From Paralithodes platypus (Eukaryota; Arthropoda; Malacostraca; Decapoda; Lithodidae): DNA of 64,000 nt. A program made the position numbers and the translations under genes. The stretch lies in the NCBI GenBank assembly GCA_032716605.1, contig CM064573.1, forward strand, positions 3,481,792 through 3,545,791. The letters run 5' to 3'. Position 1 is the first letter of the stretch. The number at the start of each line of letters is the position of its first letter. A model generated the notes under the pieces. That model made no database searches. It saw only the letters and a list, made by a program, of their open reading frames with translations, and was not told the origin of the DNA. Positions 10,408-21,306 of the stretch are shown one piece after another.

Positions 10408-10700
10408 ACTTGCTTCAATTGTGCCGCCTCTCCACATCTTTCCCCGTAGAACTAGGGCAGCTGAGAGCGCCCATGAATTTACACTTTCTCCTCCACAATG
10501 CAGAACTTCAGCTTATCAGAATTCATTTATCCCCAGAGCTACTACTCTTTGGAATTCACTTCCCTCGAATTGCTTTCCACAAACTTACAATCTACAAATG
10601 TTTAAATCCAGTTGTTACAAACATTTTATGAATGGAGGATGCCTTTAGGCACATGGACCTTTTTGTTTTATCTGTGTTTTTCCTTCCTCCGTTCATTGTC

Positions 10701-10733
<33 letters not shown>
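10408..10733 (+). mobile_element. LINE-C 3' end, inserted in the zinc-finger LINE
   Basis: Nearly identical to 14271-14597: it starts aacttgcttcaattgtgccg, encodes the C-terminal tail of an RT protein (LWNSLPSNCFPQTYN) and ends in about 28 A (10706-10733). Severe 5' truncation plus an A tail indicate target-primed reverse transcription. The host LINE frame is broken here. Confidence 0.9.
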
Positions 10734-10741
<8 letters not shown>

Positions 10742-11580
10742 TTGTAGTTTGAGACGAGGCAATGTGGAAAAGAGCGGTGCATACCCATGTGCAGTGTGTG
10801 GAAAGGGAGTGGGCGTTAACTCAATTCAATGTAGCATCTGTCGATGTTGGGTACACCATGGGAGTAAGCGCTGTAGTAGAATAAAGGGGCCCCTGCCGAA
10901 GGATAAGTCAGAAATAGAGAAATTTGAGTGCGTAGTGTGCAAAGGCGAGCTTGTGTTAAGTGATGATCCTGTGGCTGTGCATTTTGGAAATGAGTCTTTG
11001 GAGCTGGTGAACAAGTTTTGTTACCTAGGAGATTCCATCTCTGCCGGTGGTGGGGCCGAGGCTGCCACTGTTGCTAGAATTAGGTGTGGCTGGGGGAAGT
11101 TCAGAGAATTGATGCCAATCCTGACCATGAAAAGAATGCCTCTCCCCCTGAAGGGAAAGGTGTATGCCTCATGTGTTAGAAGTGCAATGACGTATGCCTC
11201 AGAAACATGGGCCGTTAAAGTAGAGGATGTCAACAGAATGGAGCGTAATGAGATGAGAATGGTGAGATGGATGTGTGGGGCCAGGCTACAGGATAGAATA
11301 ACAAATGTTGAGCTGAGGAGATGTTTAGGTATAAAGAGTATTAGCGAGGTGATGCGTACAAGTAGACTGGGATGGTATGGACATGTGGAGAGAATGGATG
11401 AACAAAATTGGGTGAAAAAATGAAGGTCTGTGATTGTGGAGGGAGCTGCACCAAGGGGTGGACCGAGGAAGACCTGGGATCAGACTATACGTGCCGATCT
11501 CAAATCCAAGAACTTGACAAGTGAAGCAGCCCTTAACAGGGTTGCCTGGAACGCCGCCATTAGGACAAGAGACTGAAACT
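10734..11580 (+). mobile_element. Zinc-finger LINE, 3' part: zinc finger and C-terminal domain
   Basis: Continues the element at 8640-10407. After the RT it encodes a PHD-like Cys/His cluster (PCAVCGKGVG, IQCSICRCWVHHGSKRCS, FECVVCKGE) and then the C-terminal segment common to RTE-like proteins (KFCYLGDSIS, ASETWAV, RLGWYGHVERMD). The frame stops at 11421 (tga), where related elements go on with EGAAPRGGPRKTW, still readable in another frame at 11440-11480, so a frameshift is present near 11420. The sequence runs to about 11580 and then to a (TATG)n stretch. Confidence 0.85.
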
Positions 11581-11639
11581 GCACTTATGTGTGGAACACT
11601 CAGTCTTAAAATTTTATGTATGTATGTATGTATTACTCC

Positions 11640-11835
11640 TAACTGTTCTTTTATTTCAAAATTGTATTTTACTAGAGCATTATTTCCACATAGCGATTTT
11701 GATAAGCTCTTTGTTCTTGTGTCGTCCCTGTTTTGGTTTGTTTATTTTGCAAGTTTTACATTATAATTTATACTGTACTTTATTGTGTCGTCCCTGTTTT
11801 GGTTTGTTTATTTTTTAAGTTTTACATTATGTTAC
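11640..11835 (+). repeat. Interspersed repeat K, plus orientation
   Basis: Contains ttggtttgtttattttgcaa and the duplicated tcgtccctgttttggtttg. The reverse complement (aacaaacaaacc) recurs at 22690, 27465, 54035, 54512 and 56465. No coding potential; class unknown. Confidence 0.7.
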
Positions 11836-11999
11836 CAAGTGAAAAAATTGGCTATACTAATGTTATACAGTAGGCTACTTATTCTGCTCAGGTACACAAA
11901 TGATAACTCAAGTCCTTGGGCCAGATACAAAAAAATAAAAGATAAATACCGGTATATATATTTTATTTTTATTATTTTATTTTTATTTTTTTATTTCTA

Positions 12000-12212
12000 T
12001 GTGATTGAGGGAGGCAAAAGGCAGAACTGCCTATAGCGAGTGCCTCCCCCATAGTTGAAAGAGTGACAGGGCCAAAATCAAGGGACGTTCGAGCCAAAAT
12101 GCCTGGACACAGAGTTTGAAGTAATTTAAGTCATAGGAAGAGGGAAAGACTGATTCTGGGAGAGAGTTCCAGAGCTCAGCTGTTGAGTAGAAGAAAGTTT
12201 GAGAGTAATGTT

Positions 12213-12215
<3 letters not shown>
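12000..12215 (-). mobile_element. LINE-B 3' end
   Basis: On the minus strand it encodes TFFYSTAELWNSLPESVFP and continues to LPFAS/CHSL-type tail sequence, as in the copy at 60210-60420. The A-rich tail runs leftward through 11950-12000. Interrupted upstream by a (TA)n tract. Confidence 0.8.

Positions 12216-12217
<2 letters not shown>

Positions 12218-12284
<67 letters not shown>
12218..12284. repeat. (TA)n microsatellite
   Basis: About 33 TA units. The pogo-like MITE at 12285 is inserted in or beside this tract, and TA repeats continue on its far side (13030-13043). Confidence 0.95.
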
Positions 12285-12287
<3 letters not shown>

Positions 12288-13029
12288 TCAGGACCCCCAA
12301 TTCGCGAGAATAGGGGTGACAGGAGGCATCGCGTATTGTGAATTCGTGTATTGTGGAACTAACTTTAAATGGGAATAATTAGATTGGGTGACATCTCTCA
12401 ATTATGGCCTATTTTCGACATTTTTGGCCCTATTTTCGACATTTTTCGCTCTACAGTACAGTCTATATCTTATTTATAAGAACAATGAATAAATATATGA
12501 AACCTTACCTTAAAATTAGTAGTAGATAGGCTAGGACTAGGACCGTAGGACTTCACGATTTTCTCCAACTTCTCCCTCCCTGACCAAATCGTACGAACAG
12601 TTTACTCTGACAAGCCTATTGCACAGTTTCCTTCTCCTTTTTCTTGCGATCCAACACTTCCACCTTCATTTTGTGTGTTATCTTCTTATATTGGCGTGGC
12701 ATGGCGAAAAAAGTGGCAGGCACTACAAACGTTTGGTCACTCCGCACGGCTATGAGCGCTTGAGCGGGACTGTGGGAGGGAGGGTAAGCGGGAGGGAAGG
12801 CAGGCGTATGCCCGTCTTCTTCTTTTTTCGGAGCTACTCCTCGCGAAACGTAGACGTGCTCGCGTATCAAGCGGGAATAGCGGATTTGGCCCCTTCTTAG
12901 CTCTCGATTCGTGTATTGTGGTACCACCTCGCGTAATTAATGTTTAATTAATTAATGTTATTTTCGAGGGGTAACTCGTGTATTAGGGTTTTCGCGCATT
13001 GTGGAATCGTGTATTGGGGGTCCTGACTG
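12285..13029. mobile_element. pogo/Tigger-like MITE
   Basis: Terminal inverted repeats CAGTCAGGACCCCCAAT(T/A)CG, at the left end 12285 and inverted at the right end 13029, flanked by TA. CAG...CTG termini with TA duplication fit the pogo/Tigger group of Tc1/mariner elements. The 745-bp interior carries several further inward copies of gtgtattgtgg-like sequence but no transposase. Confidence 0.85.
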
Positions 13030-13043
13030 TATATATATATATA

Positions 13044-13600
13044 TTGCCTGACGCCGTGATCCCCGGAGGGATGGCCACGAACGAACCGCCCCCATCCACC
13101 TCTGTCCCCAGTCAGTCGACGCCCCTCCTCCCAACCAGCACCGCCTTCATCCATATACTTCCTCACTCCATCCTTCCACCTCTCTTTCGGTCTACTTCTC
13201 CCTCTATGTCCTTCCACCTCGCTCTTGTACACCTTCTTAGTCATTCTCTCGCTTCCCATACGTTCCATATGGCTGAACCATCTCAAGGTGTTCCTTTTCA
13301 CACTTTCCAGAACATACCTCCACACCATACCTCCTCTTACTTCCTCATTCGTTTGTCTATCCCTCCATGTAACTCCGCACGCACTTCTCAAGTAACTCAT
13401 TTCCATCCCTCTCACTCTTGGTCTGAGTCTCTTCTCAAACGTCCATGCTTCGCTTCCGTAAGTCAGTGTCGGGATTACCACACTGTCATGCAAGGACTTC
13501 TTCACTTCCATACTGACCACCCTATTTCTTGTTACTGCTTTCAGCGTTCCTACAACCTTCTTCCCCTGTTGCACCCTCTCCTGCACTTCTTCATCCATAG
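13044..13600 (-). mobile_element. RTE copy 4, 5'-truncated 3' end
   Basis: The minus strand encodes the RTE C-terminal part: TMDEEVQERVQQGKKVVGTL, ACGVTWRDRQTNEEV, LRWFSHMERM, then the 3' end with GCCTGACGCCGTGATCCCC on plus at 13046. The body is frameshifted; the 5' end is truncated at about 13600. Confidence 0.85.
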
Positions 13601-13944
13601 TCCATATATACATACAGTACATACATACATGCAATGGTTTAACATAATTTTTCCATTACATGCAATGTAATGGCTCAGACGGGGTTGCCTTTCAGTAGTT
13701 GGAGTGTACTGTAGTACAATAAAGTCCCTCCACAGCACTGCCCCACCATGTCATCACTGTGGCTGATATTGGTATAGTGCTAACCGAGCTTCAGCAAGAC
13801 TCAACAGAGTCCCCCTGCAGTATCTGCAACCACACCAGCCTTAACAGTGTTACAAAAAGACAGCACCATAACAAAACTCTACTGTATATTAGGCAATTGG
13901 ATTATAGATCAATAAAGTCCTGTCCCAACACTGCTCCAACATAC

Positions 13945-14597
13945 TAACTTGAGCTGGACACATTATGTTAGAAGCATTGCTAAGAATGCCTCTAAAAAAC
14001 TGGGACTCCTGTACAGAGTTCGAGAATTCTTCACTGACGAGCAGTTGGCCGTAATATATAAAAGTCATGTGCGCTCTCAGATGGATTACTGTTCACCTCT
14101 GTGGGGTGGAAGTGGAGTGGTTGCATTGAGGCAGTTGGACAAAATTCAAAATAAAGCTATTAGATTAATCAATAATCCTGCAATCACACAGGACCTTCCT
14201 ACATTAGCCATACGAAGAAACATTGCATCCCTTGCATTATTCTACAGATATTTTCACAGCAATTGTTCCGAGGAACTTGCTTCAATTGTGCCGCCTCTCC
14301 ACATCTTTCCCGTAGAACTAGGGCAGCTGAGAGCGCCCATGAATTTACACTTTCTCCTCCACAATGCAGAACTTCTGCTTATCAGAATTCATTTATCCCC
14401 AGAGCTACTACTCTTTGGAATTCACTTCCCTCGAATTGCTTTCCACAAACTTACAATCAACAAATGTTTAAATCCAGTTGTTACAAACATTTTATGAATG
14501 GAGGATGCCTTTAGGCACATGGACCTTTTTGTTTTATCTGTGTTTTTCCTTCCTCCGTTCATTGTCTCTTAAAAAAAAAAAACAAAAAAAAAACACT
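13945..14597 (+). mobile_element. LINE-C 3' end with A tail
   Basis: The frame at 13949-14497 gives the C-terminal part of a non-LTR protein: KNASKKLGLLYRVREFF, YKSHVRSQMDYCSPLWGG, KIQNKAIRLI and the terminal LWNSLPSNCFP. A tail 14571-14595. The last 320 bases are almost identical to 10408-10733, so both moved recently. 5' truncated. Confidence 0.85.
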
Positions 14598-14754
14598 GTT
14601 GCCGACACAGGTGTGGTGCCAAACAGCACCCAGGTAAGACTCAGTCCCCTGTGGCACCTATCCGCACCCCACCAGCCTCGACAGTGCCATACCAAGACAG
14701 TGCTAAGATATAGACTTTATTGCATAGTAATGGCTGTTGATCCACAAGTCTATC

Positions 14755-14830
14755 GCCATCCCCCCTATTAGTCGCCTTGTACGACACGCAGTAGGATGCG
14801 TGAGGCATATTTTTTGTTTTCCTCCACCAT
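14755..14830 (-). mobile_element. RTE 5'-end fragment
   Basis: ttagtcgcctt(g)tacgacacgcagtaggat.cgtgaggcatatt matches the reverse complement of the RTE 5' untranslated region (17217-17262; same strand as 40880-40930). Diverged; no adjacent RTE coding sequence. Confidence 0.65.
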
Positions 14831-15870
14831 TAGATGAAGGCCCCCTTACCCTCTGGGGTAATGGGTATGGATATATAATATTATATATATGTATACTGTA
14901 TATATATATATATAATATACATATATACAGTATATCCTTATATATGTAAATCTATAATTATGTAATTGGCACTATCTAGTATCTACTAGCTACACTGATT
15001 TACTTATACCGGTACTCAATTACTGTACACCCAACCCTCTGCTATCGCGGGTAATTGGTGCCCTAATTCTACCGCTATAGCAAGATTCACCATAGCAGAA
15101 CTGAAGAACTTATGGGAATAATTATAATTGATGCAGAGGTCCATAATTTTGACCTATTTCTTGCTATTTCCACATTTTGTTTACCATATATACTTATAAA
15201 TATATACATATTATGAGGAGATTACTTACCACACTTAATATATTTGAAATCAGTCATATATAGCCTAGCCTAATTCATCGGCATAATTTCGGCGCTTTCG
15301 TCTGACATGGTGTCGGCGTCGGTAGCCTAGACCGGTGTTTGCTCTCTGTCTGTTTTGATGGTGGGCATTTATTTCCTTCATCATTACCACCAGGCCCACT
15401 GTCCCTATCACTGAATACATTTGAGGAGAATACTTAAATACATATTATGAGGAGATTACTTACCACACATAATATATTTGAAATCAATCATATATAGCCT
15501 AGCCTAACCCATCTGCATAACTTCGGCGCTTTCGTCTGACATGGCGTCGGCGTCGGTAGCCTAGACCGGCGTTTGCTCTGTTTTGATGGCCCTGGGAATT
15601 TAATTCCTTCATTATTACCATCAGACCCACTATCCTTATCACTGAATGCACCAAAGCCCATAATAAACGCGTAAGATAAGAGGTTCGGGAAGAAAAAAGC
15701 TTGTAAACATGTCGTTTTCCAACACAATGGTTGCCAGCCTGTCCACCGATCACAGGCATTCACAGCCGCCGATGTTCTGTGATGTCATCGGGCGCCGTGT
15801 TTGAACATTCCCGTCGGTACGGAGCCGTGATAGCACCCTTTTGGGACGCGATAAGGAAATTTTAGGGCTT

Positions 15871-16498
15871 TTAACCTCCTCGGCACCGTCACGTACACAT
15901 GTACGTAATAAGCGCTTCAGTAAAATATACCGTCCCGTACACACGTACGTGATAAATTAAAGGAAATGCTGCCAGTCGGTTTTGCTGCCTGGGGCTCTAT
16001 CTACGGTACTGTATGTCACACTGGGGATACAGGAAGCTCCGCCCCTTTCCCCAGCAGCCAACCAGAGCCCTGTGACGTCACCGAGGACCGTGACGTCACG
16101 GTATCTCTCGACTAATAAGAGGCAGATTTTTCCCCCCAGGGCCCAGACTTCCCCTAGGCCCCACCCACGCAGGATTATAGTGTTTTTGTGTCTCCGTGCA
16201 TTCGCCATCTTGGTCTTCATATGCATTATTATGCCATTTATTATTATTATCATCATTATTATTATTTACGTGTATTTAGTAGGGAATATTTGATAACTTC
16301 GACTACTGATACTACTACTACTTCTAATACTTATAATACTGCTATCCTGTTGTACCTAACTACTCTACTATACAAATTAATGGGTATTTGGCAAGGTTTA
16401 GTGGGTGGATAATGCGCGTGGGAGGGATGGGGCGGGGTGGGAGGGAGCGGTATGTAGGCCTACTGAGCGGGATGGCCGCGCGGTGCCGAAGGGGTTAA
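15871..16498 (+). mobile_element. TTAA-4 MITE
   Basis: TTAA at 15871-15874 and 16495-16498. Ends TTAACCTCCTCGGCACCG and, reversed, TTAACCCCTTCGGCACCG, a clear inverted repeat of about 18 bp. The interior includes the palindromic acgtacacatgtacgt and a (TTA)n region. Its right TTAA is also the left TTAA of the next element. Confidence 0.8.
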
Positions 16499-16978
16499 CC
16501 CCCCCCCGGCCTGCCTGTCCTAAGGACAGTGTCGAGTACCGGGCGATTTGGCCGAAAAACATCTAGGCCTAGGCTACCGTATCTTTGTTATTTTAACTGC
16601 TAGAAAATTCCCACGCATGTGTAAACGTACTGTGGTTTCCAATCTGTAGACTGGTGTTGAGTAGAGCTCTTTAAGTCAACTGGTTCAGTTGTGATGACGA
16701 TTTCCGTGGAGCGCATTTTGCCGCAATTTTAGCCATATGAGACTTTTCACTACTGAAATAACAACATACAGACACACAAAAACAAACTACACCTCTCCTT
16801 CTTGTGTTCGGAGGTGCGCGGCGTTGGTCCAACCGGCTGTGTTTACATGCGTCGGACGGACGGCTTTCAAAACAAGCTGAATAGGCTTTCAAGCTTACTC
16901 CCTGTTATAAGGACACCCGGGGTCCTGCCCATCTGCCGCGGTGTCCTTATATAAGGACAGCCGGGCTGGAAGGGTTAA
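16495..16978 (-). mobile_element. TTAA-2 MITE, second copy
   Basis: On the minus strand it starts TTAACCCTTCCAGCCCGG and the far end has TTAACCCC...GGCC. The interior parallels the nested copy at 5982-6468: aggagaggcgt/gtgtgtctgtatgttgtt, then aaatcgtcatcacaactgaa ccagttgac. The exon-like reading frame (SSSQLNQLT) is preserved in both. Confidence 0.8.
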
Positions 16979-17195
16979 GGTAGCCGTGATAGCACATAAA
17001 CGCTATAGCAAAACCTGTGATACCAGAGGGTTGGGTGTATAGAGGTTATCAACTGGAACGAACATCTGCACAATAATCCAAGCACTGTCTGGTACACTAT
17101 AAGCCTCTTGATTGGTACAGGTTTTCACTCTGGCCTGTAAACTACTCGTCACATACAAGTAATAATAAATAATAATAATAAGCATGTTACTTATT

Positions 17196-20100
17196 TCCCC
17201 CCTGGGGGTTAGGGAATAGAATATGCCCCACGTGCCTTCTGCGTGTCGTAAGAGGCGACTAAAGAGGTTGGGTCGGTGGGCTTGCGACTCCCACCCGGAA
17301 AAAATATCTAAGCAAAGAAAAACGAACGAACAGCCTCGGATGCGGACGGAACCAACGTTGACGAACCACGACCGACTAAGGACATGCCTTCGGACATTCT
17401 GAGAATGGCTACGTGGAATGTTAGTGGCATGAATTATGGCACAAAAGAGAGAGAGGTTCTGGAAGTGTTAGTGAATGCCAGGCTGGATGTATGTGGAATG
17501 ACAGAGACCAAATGGAAAGGTTCAGATGTGAGAGAGTGGGAGTGTGGAATGGGTGTGTGTGCTGGAGTGAGTGAAGGAACAGCGAGAGAAGGTGCATGTT
17601 TGTTTGTAAGTAGCAAATGGAAGGAATGTGTAAGAGAGTATGGGTCTGTGGGTTCAGGATTGTGTGGGTGAGAATGAAAGTAGGAATACAAACGTGGGTG
17701 ATTGTATGCGTGTATGCCCCGACAGAGGATATACTTGAAAGAAAGAAAGAGGAGTTCTGGATGAATGTGGAGGCGTGCCTGGAGAAGTTTGACAAGAACG
17801 AAAGAATATTTCTGATTGGGGATATGAATGGTAAGGTGGGTGATAGGAAAGTTGAGGGAGTGGTGGGAGGGTGGGGGGTACCATCAGAGGTGAATGGGAA
17901 TGGTAGTGCACTTGTGGACGTATGTGTGGGGAGGAGGCTGTGGATAGCCAACACCTTCTTCCGACACAGAATGATCCACAGGTACACGTGGAAACGGATG
18001 TTGACGATGAAGGATAAGACAGTGGTGGAACGAAAGTCATTGATTGATTATGTATGTGTGGATGAACGAATGAAGAAATCTGTGATGGATGCTAGGGTGT
18101 ATAGGGGTATTGGAGGGGGTCTGTCTGATCATTATGTAGTGGTAGCTAAGGTTAGGATACAAAAGAAGTGGGTGAGGAGAGCGGGAGGGAGGCGAGAGGA
18201 GGGTGGAATGGTGAGGAGGGTGGAGAGGTTGCAGGAGGAGGAAGTCAGGGAGGAGTACAGGAGAGCAGTGGAAAGACGACTAGGTGGGTTCGACCTGGAA
18301 GTTATGGAGGAAGTGGAGGAGATGAGCAAGGTGTTTAAGGATGAGATCTGTGCAGCATGTGAGGAGGTGTGTGGAGTGAGGAGAAGAGGGGGAGTGAAAG
18401 GTACAGCATGGTGGACAGAAGAGGTAAGAATAGCTGTGGAAGAAAAGAAGAAAGCATATAGAGAGTGGTTGGGTAGTAGAGGGAATGAAGATTCCGAGAG
18501 ACAGAAACGAGCGAGGTACGTGGAGAGTTAGAGGGTGGTGAAGAGAGTAGTGAAGGAAAGTAAGAGAAGAGTAGATGAGGAATTTGGAAGGAATCTGAGT
18601 GTAAAATGGAGGGAGAGTAAAAAACTGTTCTGGAAAGAAGTCAAGAAAGTTAGGGAAGGTAGCAAGGGAAACAGTAAGGGTGTGAAAGATAAGAATGGGA
18701 GAATGCTAGCCGAGAAGCAAGAGAGAGTCGAAAGATGGAGGGAGTACTTCAGTGAGTTGCTAAATGAAAGGAATGAAGAGCCAGCAAACATAGCTGGATA
18801 TGGTATGGGAGGGAGAAGAAGAGAAGTAGTGGAGGAGGAGGTGGGGATCAGGAGGTCAGAAGTGTGGGAAGCCATGAAAAGAGTGAAGTTGGGGAAAGCA
18901 CCAGGAACAGATGGAGTGTGTGGGGAAATGTTGAGGTATGGTGGTGAGATAGTGATAGAATGGGTATGGAAAATGTGCAAACTAGCATGGGAGAAGGGGA
19001 GTGCACCCGATGACTGGAAGACTGGCATAATAGTCCCCCTATATAAGGGCAAAGGGGAAAGAGGAGTGTGTGGTAACCACCGAGGAATATGTCTTCTAAG
19101 CGTAGTAGGGAAGGTATACAGTAGGGTAGTGATTGAGAGAGTGAGAGTGAGAACGGAGAAATGGATAGGCGACGAGCAGGGAGGTTTTAGGAAGGGAAGA
19201 GGATGTGTAGATCAGATTTTTACCCTGAATTGTGTTGTGGAGAAGTATCTGGAGAAGAAACAAAAGGTGTATGTTGCCTTTATGGACTTGGAGAAGGCCT
19301 ATGACAGAGTGGATAGAGAAGGTTTGTGGAAAGTACTTAGAATATACGGAGTAGAGGGCAAGTTGCTGAAAGCAGTGAAGAGCATGTATGAGGGTGCAAA
19401 GGCGGCAGTACGTGTGGAGAGTGAGCAGAGCGAGTTCTTTGACCTGAATGTTGGTTTGAAACAGGGGTGTGTGATGTCCCCGTGGTTGTTTACTGTATAT
19501 ATGGATGGAGTTATGAAAGAAATACTATCAAGAGCAGTGGATGTTGGTGTATCGCTGAAAAGGGAGGGAATTGAGTGGAAGCTACTTATACTGCTGTTTG
19601 CGGATGATACAGTTCTGATGAGTGATAATGAATGGGAGTTGCAGGGTCTGGTAAATGAGTTTGGAACAGTGTGCGAAAAACGGAATTTGAAGGTAAATAC
19701 GGGGAAGAGCAAGGTTATGGTCTTCGAAAGGGGTGAAGTCACAGAGTGTGAGGTGAAGCTGAACGGTCAGGCTATGGAGATTGTCAACTCTTTTAAGTAT
19801 CTGGTCAGTGTGTTGAGTAAAGATGGGACTATGGATGAAGAGGTGCGGGAGAGGGTACAACAGGGGAAGAGGGTTGTAGGAACGCTAAAAGCAGTAACAA
19901 GAAATAGGGTGGTCAGTATGGAAGTGAAGAAGTCCTTGCATGACAGTGTGGTAATCCCGACACTGACTTACGGAAGCGAAGCATGGACGTTGGTTGAGAG
20001 ACTCAGACCAAGAGTGAGAGCAGTGGAAATGAATTACTTAAGGAGTGCGTGCGGAGTTACATGGAGGGATAGACAGACTAATGAGGAAGTAAGAAGGAGG

Positions 20101-20400
20101 TGTGGTATGGAGGTAGATGTGCTGGAAAGTGTGAAAAGGAACAACTTGAGATGGTTCGGCCATATGGAACGTATGGAAAGCGAGAGAATGACTAAGAGGG
20201 TGTACGAGAGCGAGGTGGAGGGACAGAGGGGGAGAGGTAGACCGAATATGAGGTGGAAGGATGGAGTGAACTACATGAACGAAGGCGGTGCTGGTTGGGT
20301 GGAGGGGCGTCGACTGACTGGGGACAGAGGTGCATGGGGGCGGTTCGTTCGTGGCCACCCCTTCGGGGATCACGGCGTCAGGCAATAGATAGATAGATAG
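17196..20400 (+). mobile_element. RTE-type LINE copy 1, near full length
   Basis: About 3.2 kb, the usual RTE length. The 5' end starts near tcccccctgggggttaggga; the first ATG is at 17384. It encodes an AP endonuclease (MATWNVSGMN, ETKWKG, GDMNGKVGD, SDHYVVV) followed by RT (GKAPGTDGVCGEML, NHRGICLL, QGGFRKGRGC, FMDLEKAYDRVD, GLKQGCVMSPWLF, FADDTVLMS near 19597) and the C-terminal LRWFGHMERM block. Two lesions relative to copy 2: loss of one A near 17655 (frameshift) and a TAG at 18529-18531 where copy 2 has AAG. It ends GGCAATAGATAGATAG, a (ATAG)n tail typical of RTE 3' ends. Clade call by motifs and tail. Confidence 0.9.
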
Positions 20401-20566
20401 ATAGACTTATTTCTCATAAGCGCCAATTTTTCCAAAGAATTCACTAGCGCTCGGAAAGAGAAAGAAAAAAGAACAAAATCAATGCATCAAAAGAAAGCTT
20501 ATATACAACACACATTTAACAATCACTAGCAGTGGCAAAATAGCCTAAACTCTATAGCCATCTGTC

Positions 20567-21095
20567 ATGACACCGGGTGCCCAACCCCGAATGGAGTTGA
20601 AATAGGGGAGCTATCCCCCCGCCAAAGGTGGCTTTCTAGGGCCTTTCCTAGCTGATGCTGAGAGGATTGGGTTCTAGTCATGTGGTGATGGGCTGGTCTA
20701 TCAGATTGAGAGCTGAGCGATCTCTGCTATACCCATAGCTTACTCTGACTGTTCCTTTTACTTATATATCTTCTAGATCTCAAGTGACGGCGTCTTTTCC
20801 GTGGATTGACCTCCCTACTGCCAAGAGTGGGAGCCAAAGCGTCACATTTTTCCCTTGCCCCTCAACTTTCCCTTCATAATTGCTGAGTGGCACAGGGCCT
20901 TGGGTGGGGCTTTGGTTTCCCGGGCATTTCTGCACCCTCCTCAGCTCCCTACCTTGGAGTGGCTTCGGTCACCCGGGCTTTGTTAGTGGTAAGCAGGGAG
21001 GGTTTTGTGGGGGCGCTCGTTTATGGCCTTGGCCTTGCTTGAGACCTTGGGGCTGTTCGGCCAGAGAGCCTGGGGAACAACACCTCTCTCAAGAT
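20567..21095 (+). repeat. Composite retroposon sharing the Jockey-like LINE 3' tail
   Basis: No convincing ORF. The body (ctctgctatacccatagctt, ttttacttatatatcttcta, cgtggattgacctccctac) recurs reversed at 54740-55130 and in part at 32500-32735. It ends ggggctgttcggccag...gggaacaacacc, the same terminal sequence as the Jockey-like LINE at 62705-62730. This is the pattern of a SINE mobilised by a LINE with the same 3' end. Confidence 0.65.
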
Positions 21096-21306
21096 CATAG
21101 CTTCTCTCAAAGAGAAAAGTCTTAAGTTGTCTCTTGAAGCATTTAACAGAACTCAGTTGTCTCATGGACAGCGGCAACCTGTTATACAACCTCAGAGCCA
21201 TGTAGGAGAATGACCTCTCAAAGAAAAGACTACTGGAAAGCCCTTGGTTCATCAAGACGAAAAGGGTCATTGTCATGACGCACAACTACACCATGGTGTG
21301 CACATT

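Larger units (their letters stand above)
15028..17037. mobile_element. 2-kb TA-flanked DNA element with nested MITEs
   Basis: Termini CACCCAACCCTCTG(C/G)TATC, inverted at the two ends and flanked by TA at 15026-15027 and 17038-17039. Both ends also share a tatagca motif a little further in. The interior holds a diverged direct duplication (15195-15350 and 15440-15575) whose minus strand includes a short start ATG-TCA-GAC-GAA-AGC, and two TTAA MITEs (15871-16498, 16495-16978). It resembles pogo/Tigger-type elements, but no transposase core was recognised. Confidence 0.7.

Noticed and set aside
12616..12927. Small genes on both strands
   Set aside because: They lie inside the pogo-like MITE and have no domain or splice support.
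17421..17987. 188-codon minus-strand open frame
   Set aside because: Antisense of the RTE endonuclease region; the same shadow appears at 40231-40722.
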